A DNA stretch of 25,214 nucleotides from a virus. This document shows, piece after piece, positions 8,508-17,600 of the stretch. Under the pieces are notes generated by a model. The model was not told where the DNA came from. It was given only the letters and a program-made list of their open reading frames with translations, and did not search any database. The stretch is from IMG/VR virus record IMGVR_UViG_3300017750_000104, positions 1 to 25,214 of that record, one strand, 5' to 3'. A program made the translations under genes and the position numbers. The stretch's first letter is position 1; the number at the start of each line of letters is the position of its first letter.

Positions 8508-9332
8508 ATGGGTGGAGTTACAAAAGCAATTTTTGGTGGTGGTGGAGGAGGAGGTTCGTCTGCACCTCAACAGTCAGGAACGCAAGTCGTTAAAAATGAA
8601 ACTACTTTACCATCATATGTTCAACCTTATTATGAAGAGGCTTTAGAATCAGCACAACAACAATTTCAAACACCCAATACTTTATTTAGTGGTAGTTATG
8701 TTGTCCCATTTAGCCAAAGTACGCAACAAGGACTAGATCAAGCAACTGCCTTGGCACAACAAGGAAGTCCACTTATTAATAATGCAGTTTCAAATGCCAC
8801 TGATACTTTAGGAGGTACTTTTTTAAATGCAGGAAATCCATATTATCAAAATGCAATCAACTCTGCGATTGATCCGATTGAGTCAAGGGTTAATAGTGTT
8901 TTTAGTAGAGGAGGCAGATTAGGTTCTGGGGCAAATCAAGATGTCCTAGCTAAAGCTATCGGAGATGTAACTTCTAGAATGTCATATGATAATTTTGCAC
9001 AAGAAAGACAAAATCAATTAGCAACTCAAAGATTAGCACCAATTATTAGAGGTCAACAATTTGAAGATAGTCAGAAATTATTAAATCTTGGTCAAGTGGT
9101 AGAGGATCAACAAGCAAAAGAATTACAAGAGCAAATCATGCGGTCACAGTATGCGCAAACAGAACCTCAAGATAGATTAAATCAATATTTAGCCTCAATT
9201 ACTGGAGCTACAAGAGGTGGTACAACATCTTCTATCAGACCTATTTATGGCTCTAATAATAGAAGTAGTTCATTTTTAAATCCAATGGGTGTTGCCTCTG
9301 TTTTAGGGGGTCTAGGTGGATTATTTAGTTAA
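8508..9332 (+). CDS. Probable ejection (internal virion) protein A
   Basis: 274 residues. A poly-glycine stretch near the N-terminus is followed by LPSYVQPYYEEALESAQQQF, which is common to a group of phage proteins encoded just before the long ejection proteins. The middle is helical and Gln-rich (ARVFSRGG-like VNSVFSRGGRLGSG; QERQNQLATQRLAP), and the C-terminus ends in a hydrophobic glycine-rich tail (MGVASVLGGLGGLF). With the two next genes it makes a three-gene set, as for the P22 gp7/gp20/gp16 or T7 gp14/15/16 ejection proteins, though I see no direct sequence homology to those. A good SD (AAGGAAC) precedes ATG 8508. Confidence 0.5.
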   Translation: MGGVTKAIFGGGGGGGSSAPQQSGTQVVKNETTLPSYVQPYYEEALESAQQQFQTPNTLFSGSYVVPFSQSTQQGLDQATALAQQGSPLINNAVSNATDTLGGTFLNAGNPYYQNAINSAIDPIESRVNSVFSRGGRLGSGANQDVLAKAIGDVTSRMSYDNFAQERQNQLATQRLAPIIRGQQFEDSQKLLNLGQVVEDQQAKELQEQIMRSQYAQTEPQDRLNQYLASITGATRGGTTSSIRPIYGSNNRSSSFLNPMGVASVLGGLGGLFS

Positions 9333-9349
9333 TAGAAAAGGAAAATAAT

Positions 9350-10777
9350 ATGGGTTTGTTAGATACATTAGGTCAAATTTCAGGCACTCTTAGAGGTGTT
9401 AATGATTTATTCGGAAACATTAATCAATTTCAAAATGTAATTAATCCAAATCCACAACCTATGCAACAACCTATGCAAAAATTTGGCATAAATCCATTAA
9501 CTGGATTGCCTTCAATTATTTCTCAAATGCCATACAATGTTGGCATTAATTCAAATACACAACCTCAGTTTGGTGGTATGGTTTCAGTTGATCCTGATTT
9601 TTACAGAACAGCAGGATTTAATCCAGATGCACAATTACAACAACCAGTCGGTGGATATGGTGGCAATCCACCACCAGTAAATACACCATTTCCTACAACA
9701 CCTTTTCCTAAACAACCAACAATTCCACAACCTCAACCAAATACTTTTGCAAATAGATTAAAAGATTTTGGTAATATTTATGCTGATTATATTATCGGCA
9801 GATCAAATGCAGGAAAAGCAAGTTTTGATCCATCGTCTGGTGATGAGGCATTTGTAAATAATAGTGGACTTGCTAATGCTATGAATCAATACAAAAATAG
9901 AGAGGCTTTAAAAACTTTACAAGGACAACAAGCATTTGATAATCAAATGTCTGCATTAAATACACAAACTTCACAACAAAAAAACTTTCAATATAGACAA
10001 AGTTTATCACCACAAGAGCAAAAAGAATTTGATAAATATTTAACAAGTTCAAGTAAAGGAAATCTTCCTGCATCAGTTCAAGAATATCAATTTTATAAAG
10101 GACTGCCAAAATCAGAACAAGGTGAATTTTTTAGATTAAAAAGAAAAGGTTTTGAAATTAAAGATTTTGGTGATTCTTTTAAAGTTATAGATAACACTGG
10201 TGCAATAGTTCAAACTATTTCAAAAGGATTAAGTCCAGAAAATCAGCCTAAAAATGTTTTTGAAAAAGAAGTTTCTAAAATTAATGCTAAAGAATATGCA
10301 GAATTGAAAATTCAATTTCCACAAATTCAACAAGAAATGACTGAAAAAATACAAATAATCGATCAAATGTTAAATGATCCTAATTTAGGTTCTTATCTTG
10401 GAAAAAAAGCAAAATTAATACCAGATATACTTGTTGCAGGAACACCGACTGGTGATTTTAGAAGAAAATTAGGCATGATAAAAGGTAAAGAATTTTTAGC
10501 ACAATTCGACAAATTACGAGGTGGTGGTCAAATTTCTAATACAGAAGGTGAACAAGCACTGAGAGCAGGAACAAGTTTAGATGATTCATTAACAGAAGAG
10601 GCATTTAGACAAGAGTTATTAAGATTAAGAAAAATTGCAGAAACTGCATCACAAAAGAAATTTAAACAAATTCAAAATTTAAATACATCTGAACCTCAAT
10701 CTAATAACGAACAAGAATTATTTTATGATCCAGAAACAGACACAATGAAAAAATCAGATGGAACAACAGTAAAATGA
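9350..10777 (+). CDS. Probable ejection (internal virion) protein B
   Basis: 475 residues. The N-terminus has a Gly/Leu start (MGLLDTLGQISGTLRGVNDL), then a long Pro/Gln/Asn-rich disordered region (about residues 25-130, including a tandem QPMQQPMQ). The second half is charged and helical (EKEVSKINAKEYAELKIQFP...), followed by KGKEFLAQFDKLRGGGQISNTEGEQAL. That last block (F..LRG.G.IS..EG) is a pattern I know from phage internal and tail-associated proteins, where it may form a helical hairpin. Position in the ejection set supports virion function; no enzymatic motif is visible. The stop overlaps the next ATG (ATGA). Confidence 0.5.
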   Translation: MGLLDTLGQISGTLRGVNDLFGNINQFQNVINPNPQPMQQPMQKFGINPLTGLPSIISQMPYNVGINSNTQPQFGGMVSVDPDFYRTAGFNPDAQLQQPVGGYGGNPPPVNTPFPTTPFPKQPTIPQPQPNTFANRLKDFGNIYADYIIGRSNAGKASFDPSSGDEAFVNNSGLANAMNQYKNREALKTLQGQQAFDNQMSALNTQTSQQKNFQYRQSLSPQEQKEFDKYLTSSSKGNLPASVQEYQFYKGLPKSEQGEFFRLKRKGFEIKDFGDSFKVIDNTGAIVQTISKGLSPENQPKNVFEKEVSKINAKEYAELKIQFPQIQQEMTEKIQIIDQMLNDPNLGSYLGKKAKLIPDILVAGTPTGDFRRKLGMIKGKEFLAQFDKLRGGGQISNTEGEQALRAGTSLDDSLTEEAFRQELLRLRKIAETASQKKFKQIQNLNTSEPQSNNEQELFYDPETDTMKKSDGTTVK

Positions 10778-12714
10778 CACAAAAAGTAAAATTACCAAGT
10801 GGAGAAACTATTAATTTTCCAGACTACATGACTGCACCTCAAATAAAAGCAGTATTAAAAAAAAAATATAATCAAGCAGATGTTCAACCACAAACATCAT
10901 TTACTCCAACATTAGGAGACAAAGCAAGATTATTTGCTCAAGGACTATCTTATGGTTTTGGTGATGAAATAACGGCAGGGGCAAAATCTTTGTTTTCAGA
11001 TCGTTCTTATGATGATTTAGTAAAAGAAGAAAGAGATAAAATAAAAAATTATCAAACATCAAGACCTTTAGAATCATTAGGATATGAACTAGCAGGGGCA
11101 TTACCAACGGCTATTGGTTCTGGTGTAGGGTTGCTACGATTATTACCATCTTTAGCTAAAACATCCAATTTAGGAAAAGCAGTCGGATTAGGTGCAATAG
11201 AAAGTGGTGCATATGGTTTTGGAACTGGAGAAGGTTTACTTGATAGTGCAACAAATGCACTTATTTCTGCCCCCATTGGTGGTGTTACTGGTGGAACTGT
11301 ATCTTTAGTTGGTAGTGGATTAAAAAGATTAGCAACAAACCAACCTACTCGAACAAATAATGAGGCAAATAAAATAATAAAAGAGGCATTGGATGCTGAT
11401 GAATTGTCACCTCAAGATTTACAACAAAAAGCAAAAAATATACCCAATTCATTACCTCAAACCTTATCAGATTTAGCAGATGCAAACACTAGAGGATTAA
11501 CTTATGTTGCCTCACAAGGACAATCAAAAGGTAAAAAAGTTGCAGAAGATTTTTTAACAAGTAGAAATGTATCTGCACCAGATAGAGTAACAGATAATAT
11601 TACTAATTTTTTAAATCCAATTAAGGCAAAAAATGTTGATGACATAACCAATAAATTGCAAAAAGATGCTAGTGATTTATATGAAATTTCTTACAATAAA
11701 GTAGATGAGTTGGGCAATAAAACACCCAATCTTATAAATAAAAATTCTGTAAAAAATTTTTATGATTTAGATGTTTTTCAAAAAGCAATTAGAGAAACAA
11801 AAGATTTAGTTGAGTTAGATATTTTAGATAACCCAAAAGCAGTTAATGAGTTTAATTCTATTTTTAAATTTAACAATTCAACTAAAAAATTTGAAATTCA
11901 GGAGGATGTTCCTCTGGAATATGCCGACAAAATTAAACAAGGAATTGATGATTTTATTGAAAAAAATACTTCAACTTCAGTTAAAACTGGAACTCTAAGT
12001 AAAAAAGCAAAAAGAAAAGTTGTGCAGTTAAAAAATAAATATCTTGAAACTTTAGATGAACAGAATCCAGTTTATAAAAATGCAAGAAAAATCTTTAGTG
12101 ATAAAACATCGGTTCAAGATGCTTTTGATGAAGGCTTAAAATATAAACGATTAGATATGGATGAATTAAGTGATTCATTTAAACAACTAAAAACTGATCC
12201 AGAAAAAAAAGCATTTCGTTTAGGTGTTTCAAAAAGCATGAATGAAGAAGTTATTAAAAAACCAGACAGTGCAAGTGATTTTTACAAATCAATTTTAGGT
12301 TCAAATAAAAAGAAACAACTGTTTAAATTGATTGCACCAGATGAAAAATCTTATGATAATTTTTTATCACAACTTGATCGTGAAAAATCTATGTTTAAAA
12401 CGCAAAAAGATGTTTTATTAAATAGTAAAACTGCACCAAGAGAGTTATTTACCAGAACAGTAGATACTGCATTAAATCCACAAGGTTTAGTAAAAGAAAC
12501 ACTAGGCAAATTAGAAAATTTTGCAGTAGGTAGAAATCCAGAAGAATTAAGAGGGGCAATTATTGATAAATTATTAAACCCAAATTCTACAAAACAAACT
12601 CTGCAACAGATAATAGATGCAGATAAAAAAAGATTATTTGATGGGTTACTTAATACACAACCTTTAACTTACCCAACTAATATTGTCGTTCAACAAGGAC
12701 TTTTAAACAACTAG
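10774..12714 (+). CDS. Probable ejection (internal virion) protein C
   Basis: 646 residues, the longest gene in the window. The N-terminus resembles short phage modules (KLPSGETINFPDYMTAPQIK), then comes AQGLSYGFGDEITAGAKSLF and a glycine/alanine-rich amphipathic region (ELAGALPTAIGSGVGLLRLL; GLGAIESGAYGFGTGEG) seen in podovirus internal proteins that insert into the host envelope. Residues about 185-640 are charged helices. No lytic transglycosylase or peptidase motif is visible. Translation is coupled to the previous gene by a 4-base overlap. Role in DNA ejection is inferred from position, size and the membrane-active-looking segment. Confidence 0.55.
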   Translation: MTQKVKLPSGETINFPDYMTAPQIKAVLKKKYNQADVQPQTSFTPTLGDKARLFAQGLSYGFGDEITAGAKSLFSDRSYDDLVKEERDKIKNYQTSRPLESLGYELAGALPTAIGSGVGLLRLLPSLAKTSNLGKAVGLGAIESGAYGFGTGEGLLDSATNALISAPIGGVTGGTVSLVGSGLKRLATNQPTRTNNEANKIIKEALDADELSPQDLQQKAKNIPNSLPQTLSDLADANTRGLTYVASQGQSKGKKVAEDFLTSRNVSAPDRVTDNITNFLNPIKAKNVDDITNKLQKDASDLYEISYNKVDELGNKTPNLINKNSVKNFYDLDVFQKAIRETKDLVELDILDNPKAVNEFNSIFKFNNSTKKFEIQEDVPLEYADKIKQGIDDFIEKNTSTSVKTGTLSKKAKRKVVQLKNKYLETLDEQNPVYKNARKIFSDKTSVQDAFDEGLKYKRLDMDELSDSFKQLKTDPEKKAFRLGVSKSMNEEVIKKPDSASDFYKSILGSNKKKQLFKLIAPDEKSYDNFLSQLDREKSMFKTQKDVLLNSKTAPRELFTRTVDTALNPQGLVKETLGKLENFAVGRNPEELRGAIIDKLLNPNSTKQTLQQIIDADKKRLFDGLLNTQPLTYPTNIVVQQGLLNN

Positions 12715-12723
12715 GAGAAAATT

Positions 12724-13443
12724 ATGGCTAAAAATTCAGTAAACGATTATTCGGCTACGGCTGATTCAAATACCGATGTCGGTGGTATTTCTATTGCCGA
12801 GGGTATGTTGCCGTCAAATGTAAATAACAGTCTTAGGGAAATTATGAGTCATACTGCTGATTGGGTTGCAGGAACAACTGCACTATCTACTATAAATATA
12901 GATGGAGGTGCAATTGATGGAGTAAATATAGGGGCAAACTCAGCAGGCACTGGTGCATTTAGTACGGCAACTTTCGCAGACGGCAGTAATTCAGCACCGA
13001 GTATAAGTAATACTGGTGATACCGATACTGGATTCTATTTTAGTGGTGCGGATGAAGTTAGTTTAACAACTGGTGGTACACAAAGATTAAGTGTTAATTC
13101 ATCAGGTCATCTAAATCATAATGGTTCAGCTAGTGCCGATATTGCACCCTTAACCAGTGCCACTACTATTACAATGGATTTTGATACGGGTCAAAATTTC
13201 AGTGTGACACTTTCACATAATACGACTTTTGCAAACCCAACTAATATAAATGTGGGTCAGTCAGGGTCAATAATAATAACACAAAGTAGTGGGTCTAATA
13301 CTGCAAGTTTCGGATCGTATTTTAAATTTGGAGGAGGAACTGCACCTACCCTTTCGACTACTGCCTCTGCCGTAGATCGAATTGACTATTTTGTTGTGAG
13401 TGCGAGTTTAATTCATGCCGTTGTTTCTATCAATGTTTCGTAG
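12724..13443 (+). CDS. Tail fibre with conserved N-terminal anchor
   Basis: 239 residues. The first 50 residues (DYSATADSNTDVGGISIAEG, then MLPSNVNNSLREIMSHTADW) are the virion-anchor segment shared by many marine phage tail fibres. The rest is a beta-helical shaft with short repeats (INIDGGAIDGVNIG; TATFADGSNSAPSI; TGDTDTGFYFSGADEV) and ends in a compact beta C-terminus (TITMDFDTGQNFSVTLSHNT; ...YFVVSASLIHAVVSINVS). It is preceded by the strong SD GGAGAAAATT, the same as before the genes at 1353 and 16317. It starts the host-recognition block; receptor specificity cannot be read from the sequence. Confidence 0.75.
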   Translation: MAKNSVNDYSATADSNTDVGGISIAEGMLPSNVNNSLREIMSHTADWVAGTTALSTINIDGGAIDGVNIGANSAGTGAFSTATFADGSNSAPSISNTGDTDTGFYFSGADEVSLTTGGTQRLSVNSSGHLNHNGSASADIAPLTSATTITMDFDTGQNFSVTLSHNTTFANPTNINVGQSGSIIITQSSGSNTASFGSYFKFGGGTAPTLSTTASAVDRIDYFVVSASLIHAVVSINVS

Positions 13444-13451
13444 GTAGATTA

Positions 13452-14876
13452 ATGGTTTTTCAAAATGAAATTTTAGCAGGGTCAAGTGGCTCTAGTGCAT
13501 CTAGTGTTTATCAAATAGAACAATCTATTCGTTTTGATGACTCTAATCCAGCATATATGAGAAGAACACCAAGTAGTGCAAGTAATAAAAAAACTTGGAC
13601 ATATAGTGGATGGATTAAAAGAGGTGACCAACCAGCAAACTATGGTGCAGGTATGGTATTATTACATCATGGTAATTCTGGAACTGGTTTACAAGAAGTA
13701 ATAAGAATAAATACTGCATCAGGTTCTACTCATTCAACATTAATGTATTATAGCGATTCACCCTCTTCAAATTTAACAACAACTCAAGTATTAAGGGATG
13801 GTGCATCATGGTATCACATTGTGGTAGCAAAAGACACAACTCAATCTACTGCATCAGACAGAGTAAAAATTTACATCAATGGACAAAGAGTTACAAGTTT
13901 TAGCACAGAAACTTATCCATCTTTAAATGGTGAAGGATTTATAAATAGTAATGTTTTACATAATATAAGTTGTGACCAAAATGGTGGAAGTAATTATGAT
14001 GGCTATATAGCAGAATTAAATTTTATTGATGGTTCACAATTAGACCCTAGTAGTTTTGGCGAAACCAATCAAAACGGAATCTGGATACCTAAAGAATATA
14101 GTGGTAGTTATGGAACAAATGGATTTTATATTAAAGGTGCTGATGCAAGTTCGTTAGGCGCAGATAGTTCAGGTAATGGAAATGATTTCAGTACAAGTGG
14201 ACTTAGTGCTGATGATCAAGTTCCTGACTCACCTTCGAATAATTGGTGTACATGGAATGTAGTTGATAAAACACCTACATCAGTTCAAACTATATCAAAT
14301 GGAAACTTACAAGTAGTTACTTCTGGTGCTACTTCTGCTGATGGAATATCTGGAACTCAAGCTATTACTTCTGGTATATGGTATTGGGAAAGTCGTCAAC
14401 AAACTGCACAAGTATATAATTGTTATATTGGCATTAAAAGTACTGAAGTATCTAACAATAAATTACCACCTACAAACACTCCTGATAATAATGGTTCAAC
14501 TATAGGTTATTGGGGTGTGGGTTTATATAAAGATGGCTCAAAAGTGCAAGATGTTACAACTTCTGGTAATGGTGATGTAGTAGGAATAGTTGTAAATTTA
14601 GATGCCTCTCCACAAACTGTACAATTTTATAGAAATGGTTCAACATCTGGCACTGCTATTGAGATATCAAGTGGTTTCACATGGTTGCCAATAAGCAGTA
14701 CCAATAGTAGTGGTTATTCAGCAGGAACTACTTCAATGACTAATTTTGGTCAAGACAGTACATTTGGAGGACAAATTACTGCATCTACAAATACTGATGC
14801 TAATGGATTAGGTAATTTTAAATATAGTGTACCTAGTAATGCACTTGCAATCTGTACAAAAAATTTAGGGAGTTAA
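13452..14876 (+). CDS. LamG/SPRY-like tail fibre protein
   Basis: 474 residues with two beta-sandwich parts. Residues about 20-205 look like a concanavalin/LamG lectin domain (SIRFDDSNPAYMRRTPS; WTYSGWIKRG; YIAELNFIDGSQLDPSSFG). Residues about 265-455 look SPRY-like (GIWYWESRQ; TIGYWGVGLYKDG; QFYRNGS). Such lectin domains in fibres bind surface glycans. The C-terminus ends ...NALAICTKNLGS then stop. In other phages a near-identical end (CTKNLP or CTANLP) reads straight into a DUF7483-type fibre. Here a stop followed one base later by an ATG separates the two, so this is probably the front half of a split fibre gene. Confidence 0.75.
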   Translation: MVFQNEILAGSSGSSASSVYQIEQSIRFDDSNPAYMRRTPSSASNKKTWTYSGWIKRGDQPANYGAGMVLLHHGNSGTGLQEVIRINTASGSTHSTLMYYSDSPSSNLTTTQVLRDGASWYHIVVAKDTTQSTASDRVKIYINGQRVTSFSTETYPSLNGEGFINSNVLHNISCDQNGGSNYDGYIAELNFIDGSQLDPSSFGETNQNGIWIPKEYSGSYGTNGFYIKGADASSLGADSSGNGNDFSTSGLSADDQVPDSPSNNWCTWNVVDKTPTSVQTISNGNLQVVTSGATSADGISGTQAITSGIWYWESRQQTAQVYNCYIGIKSTEVSNNKLPPTNTPDNNGSTIGYWGVGLYKDGSKVQDVTTSGNGDVVGIVVNLDASPQTVQFYRNGSTSGTAIEISSGFTWLPISSTNSSGYSAGTTSMTNFGQDSTFGGQITASTNTDANGLGNFKYSVPSNALAICTKNLGS

Positions 14877-14877
14877 T

Positions 14878-16281
14878 ATGCCAACACCAACAATCAAACA
14901 ACCAAATAAACATTTTACATCAACCCTTTATGAGGGAAATGGAACTGCTATTGGGTCTGGTGGAAAAACAATAAGTGGTTTAAGTTTTAAACCAGATTTA
15001 GTATGGATAAAAAACAGAGATGCATCAGATAGTAATGCTTTATATGACTCTAGTAGAGGTGCAACAAAACAATTAGAATCTGACACTACCACAGCAGAAA
15101 CAACAGAGTCAGAAGGATTAACTTCTTTTACAAGTGATGGATTTACATTAGGAAGTTTGGATCAAGTTAATACCAATAATGAAAGTCTTGTTGCGTGGAA
15201 TTGGAAAGCGAGTGGTGGTTCGGCTTCTTCAATAACATATACAGTAAAAGTAGTTTCTGATAGTGGCAATAAATATCGCTTTGATGACTTTGGTACAAGT
15301 GCTGTAACCTTAGATTTGCAAGAAGGTGGCACTTACACTTTTGACCAATCAGATAGTAGCAATGCAACACACCCATTAAGGTTTTATACATCAGCCGATA
15401 AATCAGGTGGAGAGTATACAACAGGCGTAACTACAAATGGAACAGCTGGATCATCAGGTGCTTATACAAGAATTACTGTAGAGGATTCTGCACCCACACT
15501 CTACTACCAATGTAGTAGCCACCCTGCTATGGGTGGTGCAGTAAATACTAACTCAACTTTTGGTTCGTCAAATTTTGCTGGTAGCATACAATCTACTGTG
15601 CAAACTAATTCTGATGCTGGATTTTCTATTGTAGAATATACTGGAACTGGTAGTGCAGGAACAGTTGGACATGGTTTATCGTCAGCACCAGAATGGATTT
15701 TAGTAAAAAATCTTACAGATTCTAGTAATTGGTTAATTTATTCATCATTATTTGGTGCTAATAAATATGGATATTTAAACTTAACTAATGCTTGGGCAAC
15801 AGATACAACAGGTTTTAATAATGTAGAACCAACAAGTAGTGTGTTTTCTGTTGGAAGTGCTAATGAAACAAATGGTAGCACAGATAGCTTAGTAGCATAT
15901 TGTTGGCACGGAGTAGATGGCTTTAGTAAATTTAATAGCTACACTGGAAATGGTAATTCCAATGGGCCATTTATTCATACCAATTTTACTCCATCTTTGA
16001 TTATGATTAAGCGAACAGATAGTGCTGGTTATCATTGGTGTATTTTAGATAACAAAAGAAATTCATTAAATCCTGCTGATAATGTTTTAAAACCAAATTT
16101 AAGTGCAGTAGAGGATGATGATGCAAATATGGCAATAGATTTTTTAAGTAATGGTTTTAAAATAAGAGGTGCAGGAAGTGATGGAGATAATATAAATGCA
16201 AGTGGTGGAACATATATTTATATGGCTTTTGCTGAAAACCCCTTTATTGGGGATGGTGTATCTCCAGTAACTGCTCGTTAA
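14878..16281 (+). CDS. DUF7483-like fibre with cupredoxin-like insert
   Basis: 467 residues. Residues 10-113 match the repeat typical of DUF7483-type fibres (FTSTLYEGNGTAIGS; FKPDLVWIKNRD; ESLVAWNWKASGG). Residues 243-460 form a second related copy (FSIVEYTGTGSAGTVGHGL; PEWILVKN; YIYMAFAENPF). Between them, at about residues 119-226 (15232-15555), sits a different beta domain with GGTYTFDQSDSSNATHPLRF and YYQCSSHPAMGG. His165, Cys212, His215 and Met218 match the type-1 copper ligands of plastocyanin-like proteins. The ATG lies one base after the previous stop and uses the SD AGGGAG inside that gene. Probable C-terminal half of a split fibre; copper binding is untested. Confidence 0.7.
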   Translation: MPTPTIKQPNKHFTSTLYEGNGTAIGSGGKTISGLSFKPDLVWIKNRDASDSNALYDSSRGATKQLESDTTTAETTESEGLTSFTSDGFTLGSLDQVNTNNESLVAWNWKASGGSASSITYTVKVVSDSGNKYRFDDFGTSAVTLDLQEGGTYTFDQSDSSNATHPLRFYTSADKSGGEYTTGVTTNGTAGSSGAYTRITVEDSAPTLYYQCSSHPAMGGAVNTNSTFGSSNFAGSIQSTVQTNSDAGFSIVEYTGTGSAGTVGHGLSSAPEWILVKNLTDSSNWLIYSSLFGANKYGYLNLTNAWATDTTGFNNVEPTSSVFSVGSANETNGSTDSLVAYCWHGVDGFSKFNSYTGNGNSNGPFIHTNFTPSLIMIKRTDSAGYHWCILDNKRNSLNPADNVLKPNLSAVEDDDANMAIDFLSNGFKIRGAGSDGDNINASGGTYIYMAFAENPFIGDGVSPVTAR

Positions 16282-16316
16282 AAAAATAAAAAAATTTAAA
16301 TAAAAAGGAGAAAATT

Positions 16317-16943
16317 ATGACATATGCTTATGTAAAAGCAGATCAAGTAGTACAAATTTTAAATCCATCAATGGCTTGGACTGATCCTGCAACAGAAATT
16401 CAGCATCCAAGTTCTATATTTTCAATATGGTCAAAAACCGATTTAGCTAATATTGGTTTATATCCTCTTGTTTCTGCAACTCCTCCTGCATCAGATTTTC
16501 ACACAATAGGTGCAAGTAGTTATGCATTTGATAGTGTTAAAAAAGAAGTGGTTGAGTCTATTGCATCCTCTGATAAAAAATTAGACGATACATTATATGC
16601 GGATGGTGATGATATACCAGATGATAAAAAAGTTGGTGATGTTGCTAGTCAAGGCTTAGTTAACCTATGGATTGAAAAAACTAAAAATACGGCATCAAGT
16701 TTATTAACACCGACTGATTGGTATATTATCAGAAATACAGAAGATAATACAAAATCTATTCCTTCTGCCGTAACTACTCATAGAGCCAGTGTAAGAACTG
16801 CGTGTGATGAAATTGAAACAAAAATTAAAGAGTGTGATACTCTTGATAAACTAAAAACTTTATTTGTTACCCCTACTGACTCTGAAAATAAAATTACTGG
16901 TAATGCACCAATTTATGATTTTCCCAAACCTTATAGTGAGTAG
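16317..16943 (+). CDS. Tail-assembly chaperone-like protein
   Basis: 208 residues. The C-terminal half contains SLLTPTDWYIIRNTE, then IPSAVTTHRASVRTAC, the pattern of phage tail-assembly chaperones and fibre-associated proteins (Phage_tail_APC-like), in which an 'xxTDWYxxR' segment is followed by a helix. The N-terminal part (TYAYVKADQVVQI...MAWTDPATEIQHPSSIF) resembles the fibre-tip or fibre-assembly proteins encoded last in fibre blocks. It follows the DUF7483-type fibre after 35 bases and has the strong SD GGAGAAAATT. It most likely helps fold or attach the fibres. Confidence 0.6.
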   Translation: MTYAYVKADQVVQILNPSMAWTDPATEIQHPSSIFSIWSKTDLANIGLYPLVSATPPASDFHTIGASSYAFDSVKKEVVESIASSDKKLDDTLYADGDDIPDDKKVGDVASQGLVNLWIEKTKNTASSLLTPTDWYIIRNTEDNTKSIPSAVTTHRASVRTACDEIETKIKECDTLDKLKTLFVTPTDSENKITGNAPIYDFPKPYSE

Positions 16944-16945
16944 TC

Positions 16946-17413
16946 ATGGAATTGTTTTCTACGGCTTTAATAGGAATTAAGGTTGTTGAAAAATCTTTTG
17001 ATTTTATAAAAAAAAGTATTAATACAGTTCAGGATATTAGTGAATTAGGTGGTCAAATTGAATCATTTTTAGATAGTCACGATACATTACAAAAACAAAG
17101 ATTTAAAAAACAATCTGATCCATTTTCTATTAAAAATATTGCACAAGAAATAATTGATGCAAAATTAGCCGTTGAAAAAATGCAGGAAATGTCAACTATG
17201 ATTGATATGCGATTTGGTCATGGCACATGGTCAAAGATTGTTTCTACTCGAAGGCAACGAATTAAGGAAGAAAGAGAAAGAATTAAAAAAGAAAGAATTT
17301 TAAAAATAAAACGCAGAAATGAACTTATTAAAGAATTTCAACGAGTAAGTATTGTTGCAATTTGTATGATAATTTTTATAACACTTTTATTCATAGGACT
17401 GGCAAATGAGTAA
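16946..17413 (+). CDS. Coiled-coil membrane protein of lysis region
   Basis: 155 residues, unknown function. An N-terminal amphipathic stretch (ELFSTALIGIKVVEKSFDFI) is followed by helical sequence with AQEIIDAKLAVEKMQEMSTM, a very basic coiled coil (RQRIKEERERIKKERILKIK) and one C-terminal membrane segment (VAICMIIFITLLFIGLA, about residues 134-150). The basic stretch before the membrane segment predicts the N-terminus inside. It starts 2 bases after the chaperone-like gene and overlaps the next one by 8 bases. A spanin-like or structural role is possible, but nothing specific identifies it. Confidence 0.55.
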   Translation: MELFSTALIGIKVVEKSFDFIKKSINTVQDISELGGQIESFLDSHDTLQKQRFKKQSDPFSIKNIAQEIIDAKLAVEKMQEMSTMIDMRFGHGTWSKIVSTRRQRIKEERERIKKERILKIKRRNELIKEFQRVSIVAICMIIFITLLFIGLANE

Positions 17414-17600
17414 ATTATCAGAATTAGAAGAAGGTAAACTTTTAAATGCCGTTGAGAGTTTAACAACTGAATGTAAAAATTTAAATTGTAGAGTTCGTGC
17501 CTTAGAGTTGCAATTAGAAAAAGGCAAGGGGATGTTATCAGCAGTTGTTTTGATTTCTTCTGCATTAGGTGGAGTTGTTGCCACCATTATTGGAAAGTGA
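17406..17600 (+). CDS. Small membrane protein, holin-like
   Basis: 64 residues: an N-terminal coiled coil (LSELEEGKLLNAVESLTTEC, then CRVRALELQLEKGKG) followed by one hydrophobic helix (MLSAVVLISSALGGVVATII) and a short basic end. It overlaps the previous gene by 8 bases and the next by 4 (GTGAATC...), typical of lysis cassettes. It could be a holin modulator or a second holin; the GTA-type holin downstream is a better holin candidate. The two antisense ORFs across 17338-17605 are shadows. Confidence 0.55.
   Translation: MSKLSELEEGKLLNAVESLTTECKNLNCRVRALELQLEKGKGMLSAVVLISSALGGVVATIIGK

Noticed and set aside
16317-16943. Host-derived metabolic gene in the fibre-lysis interval
   Set aside because: No enzyme motif was visible. 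The TDWY..R block and position fit a tail-assembly chaperone, and no auxiliary metabolic gene was recognised anywhere in the window.
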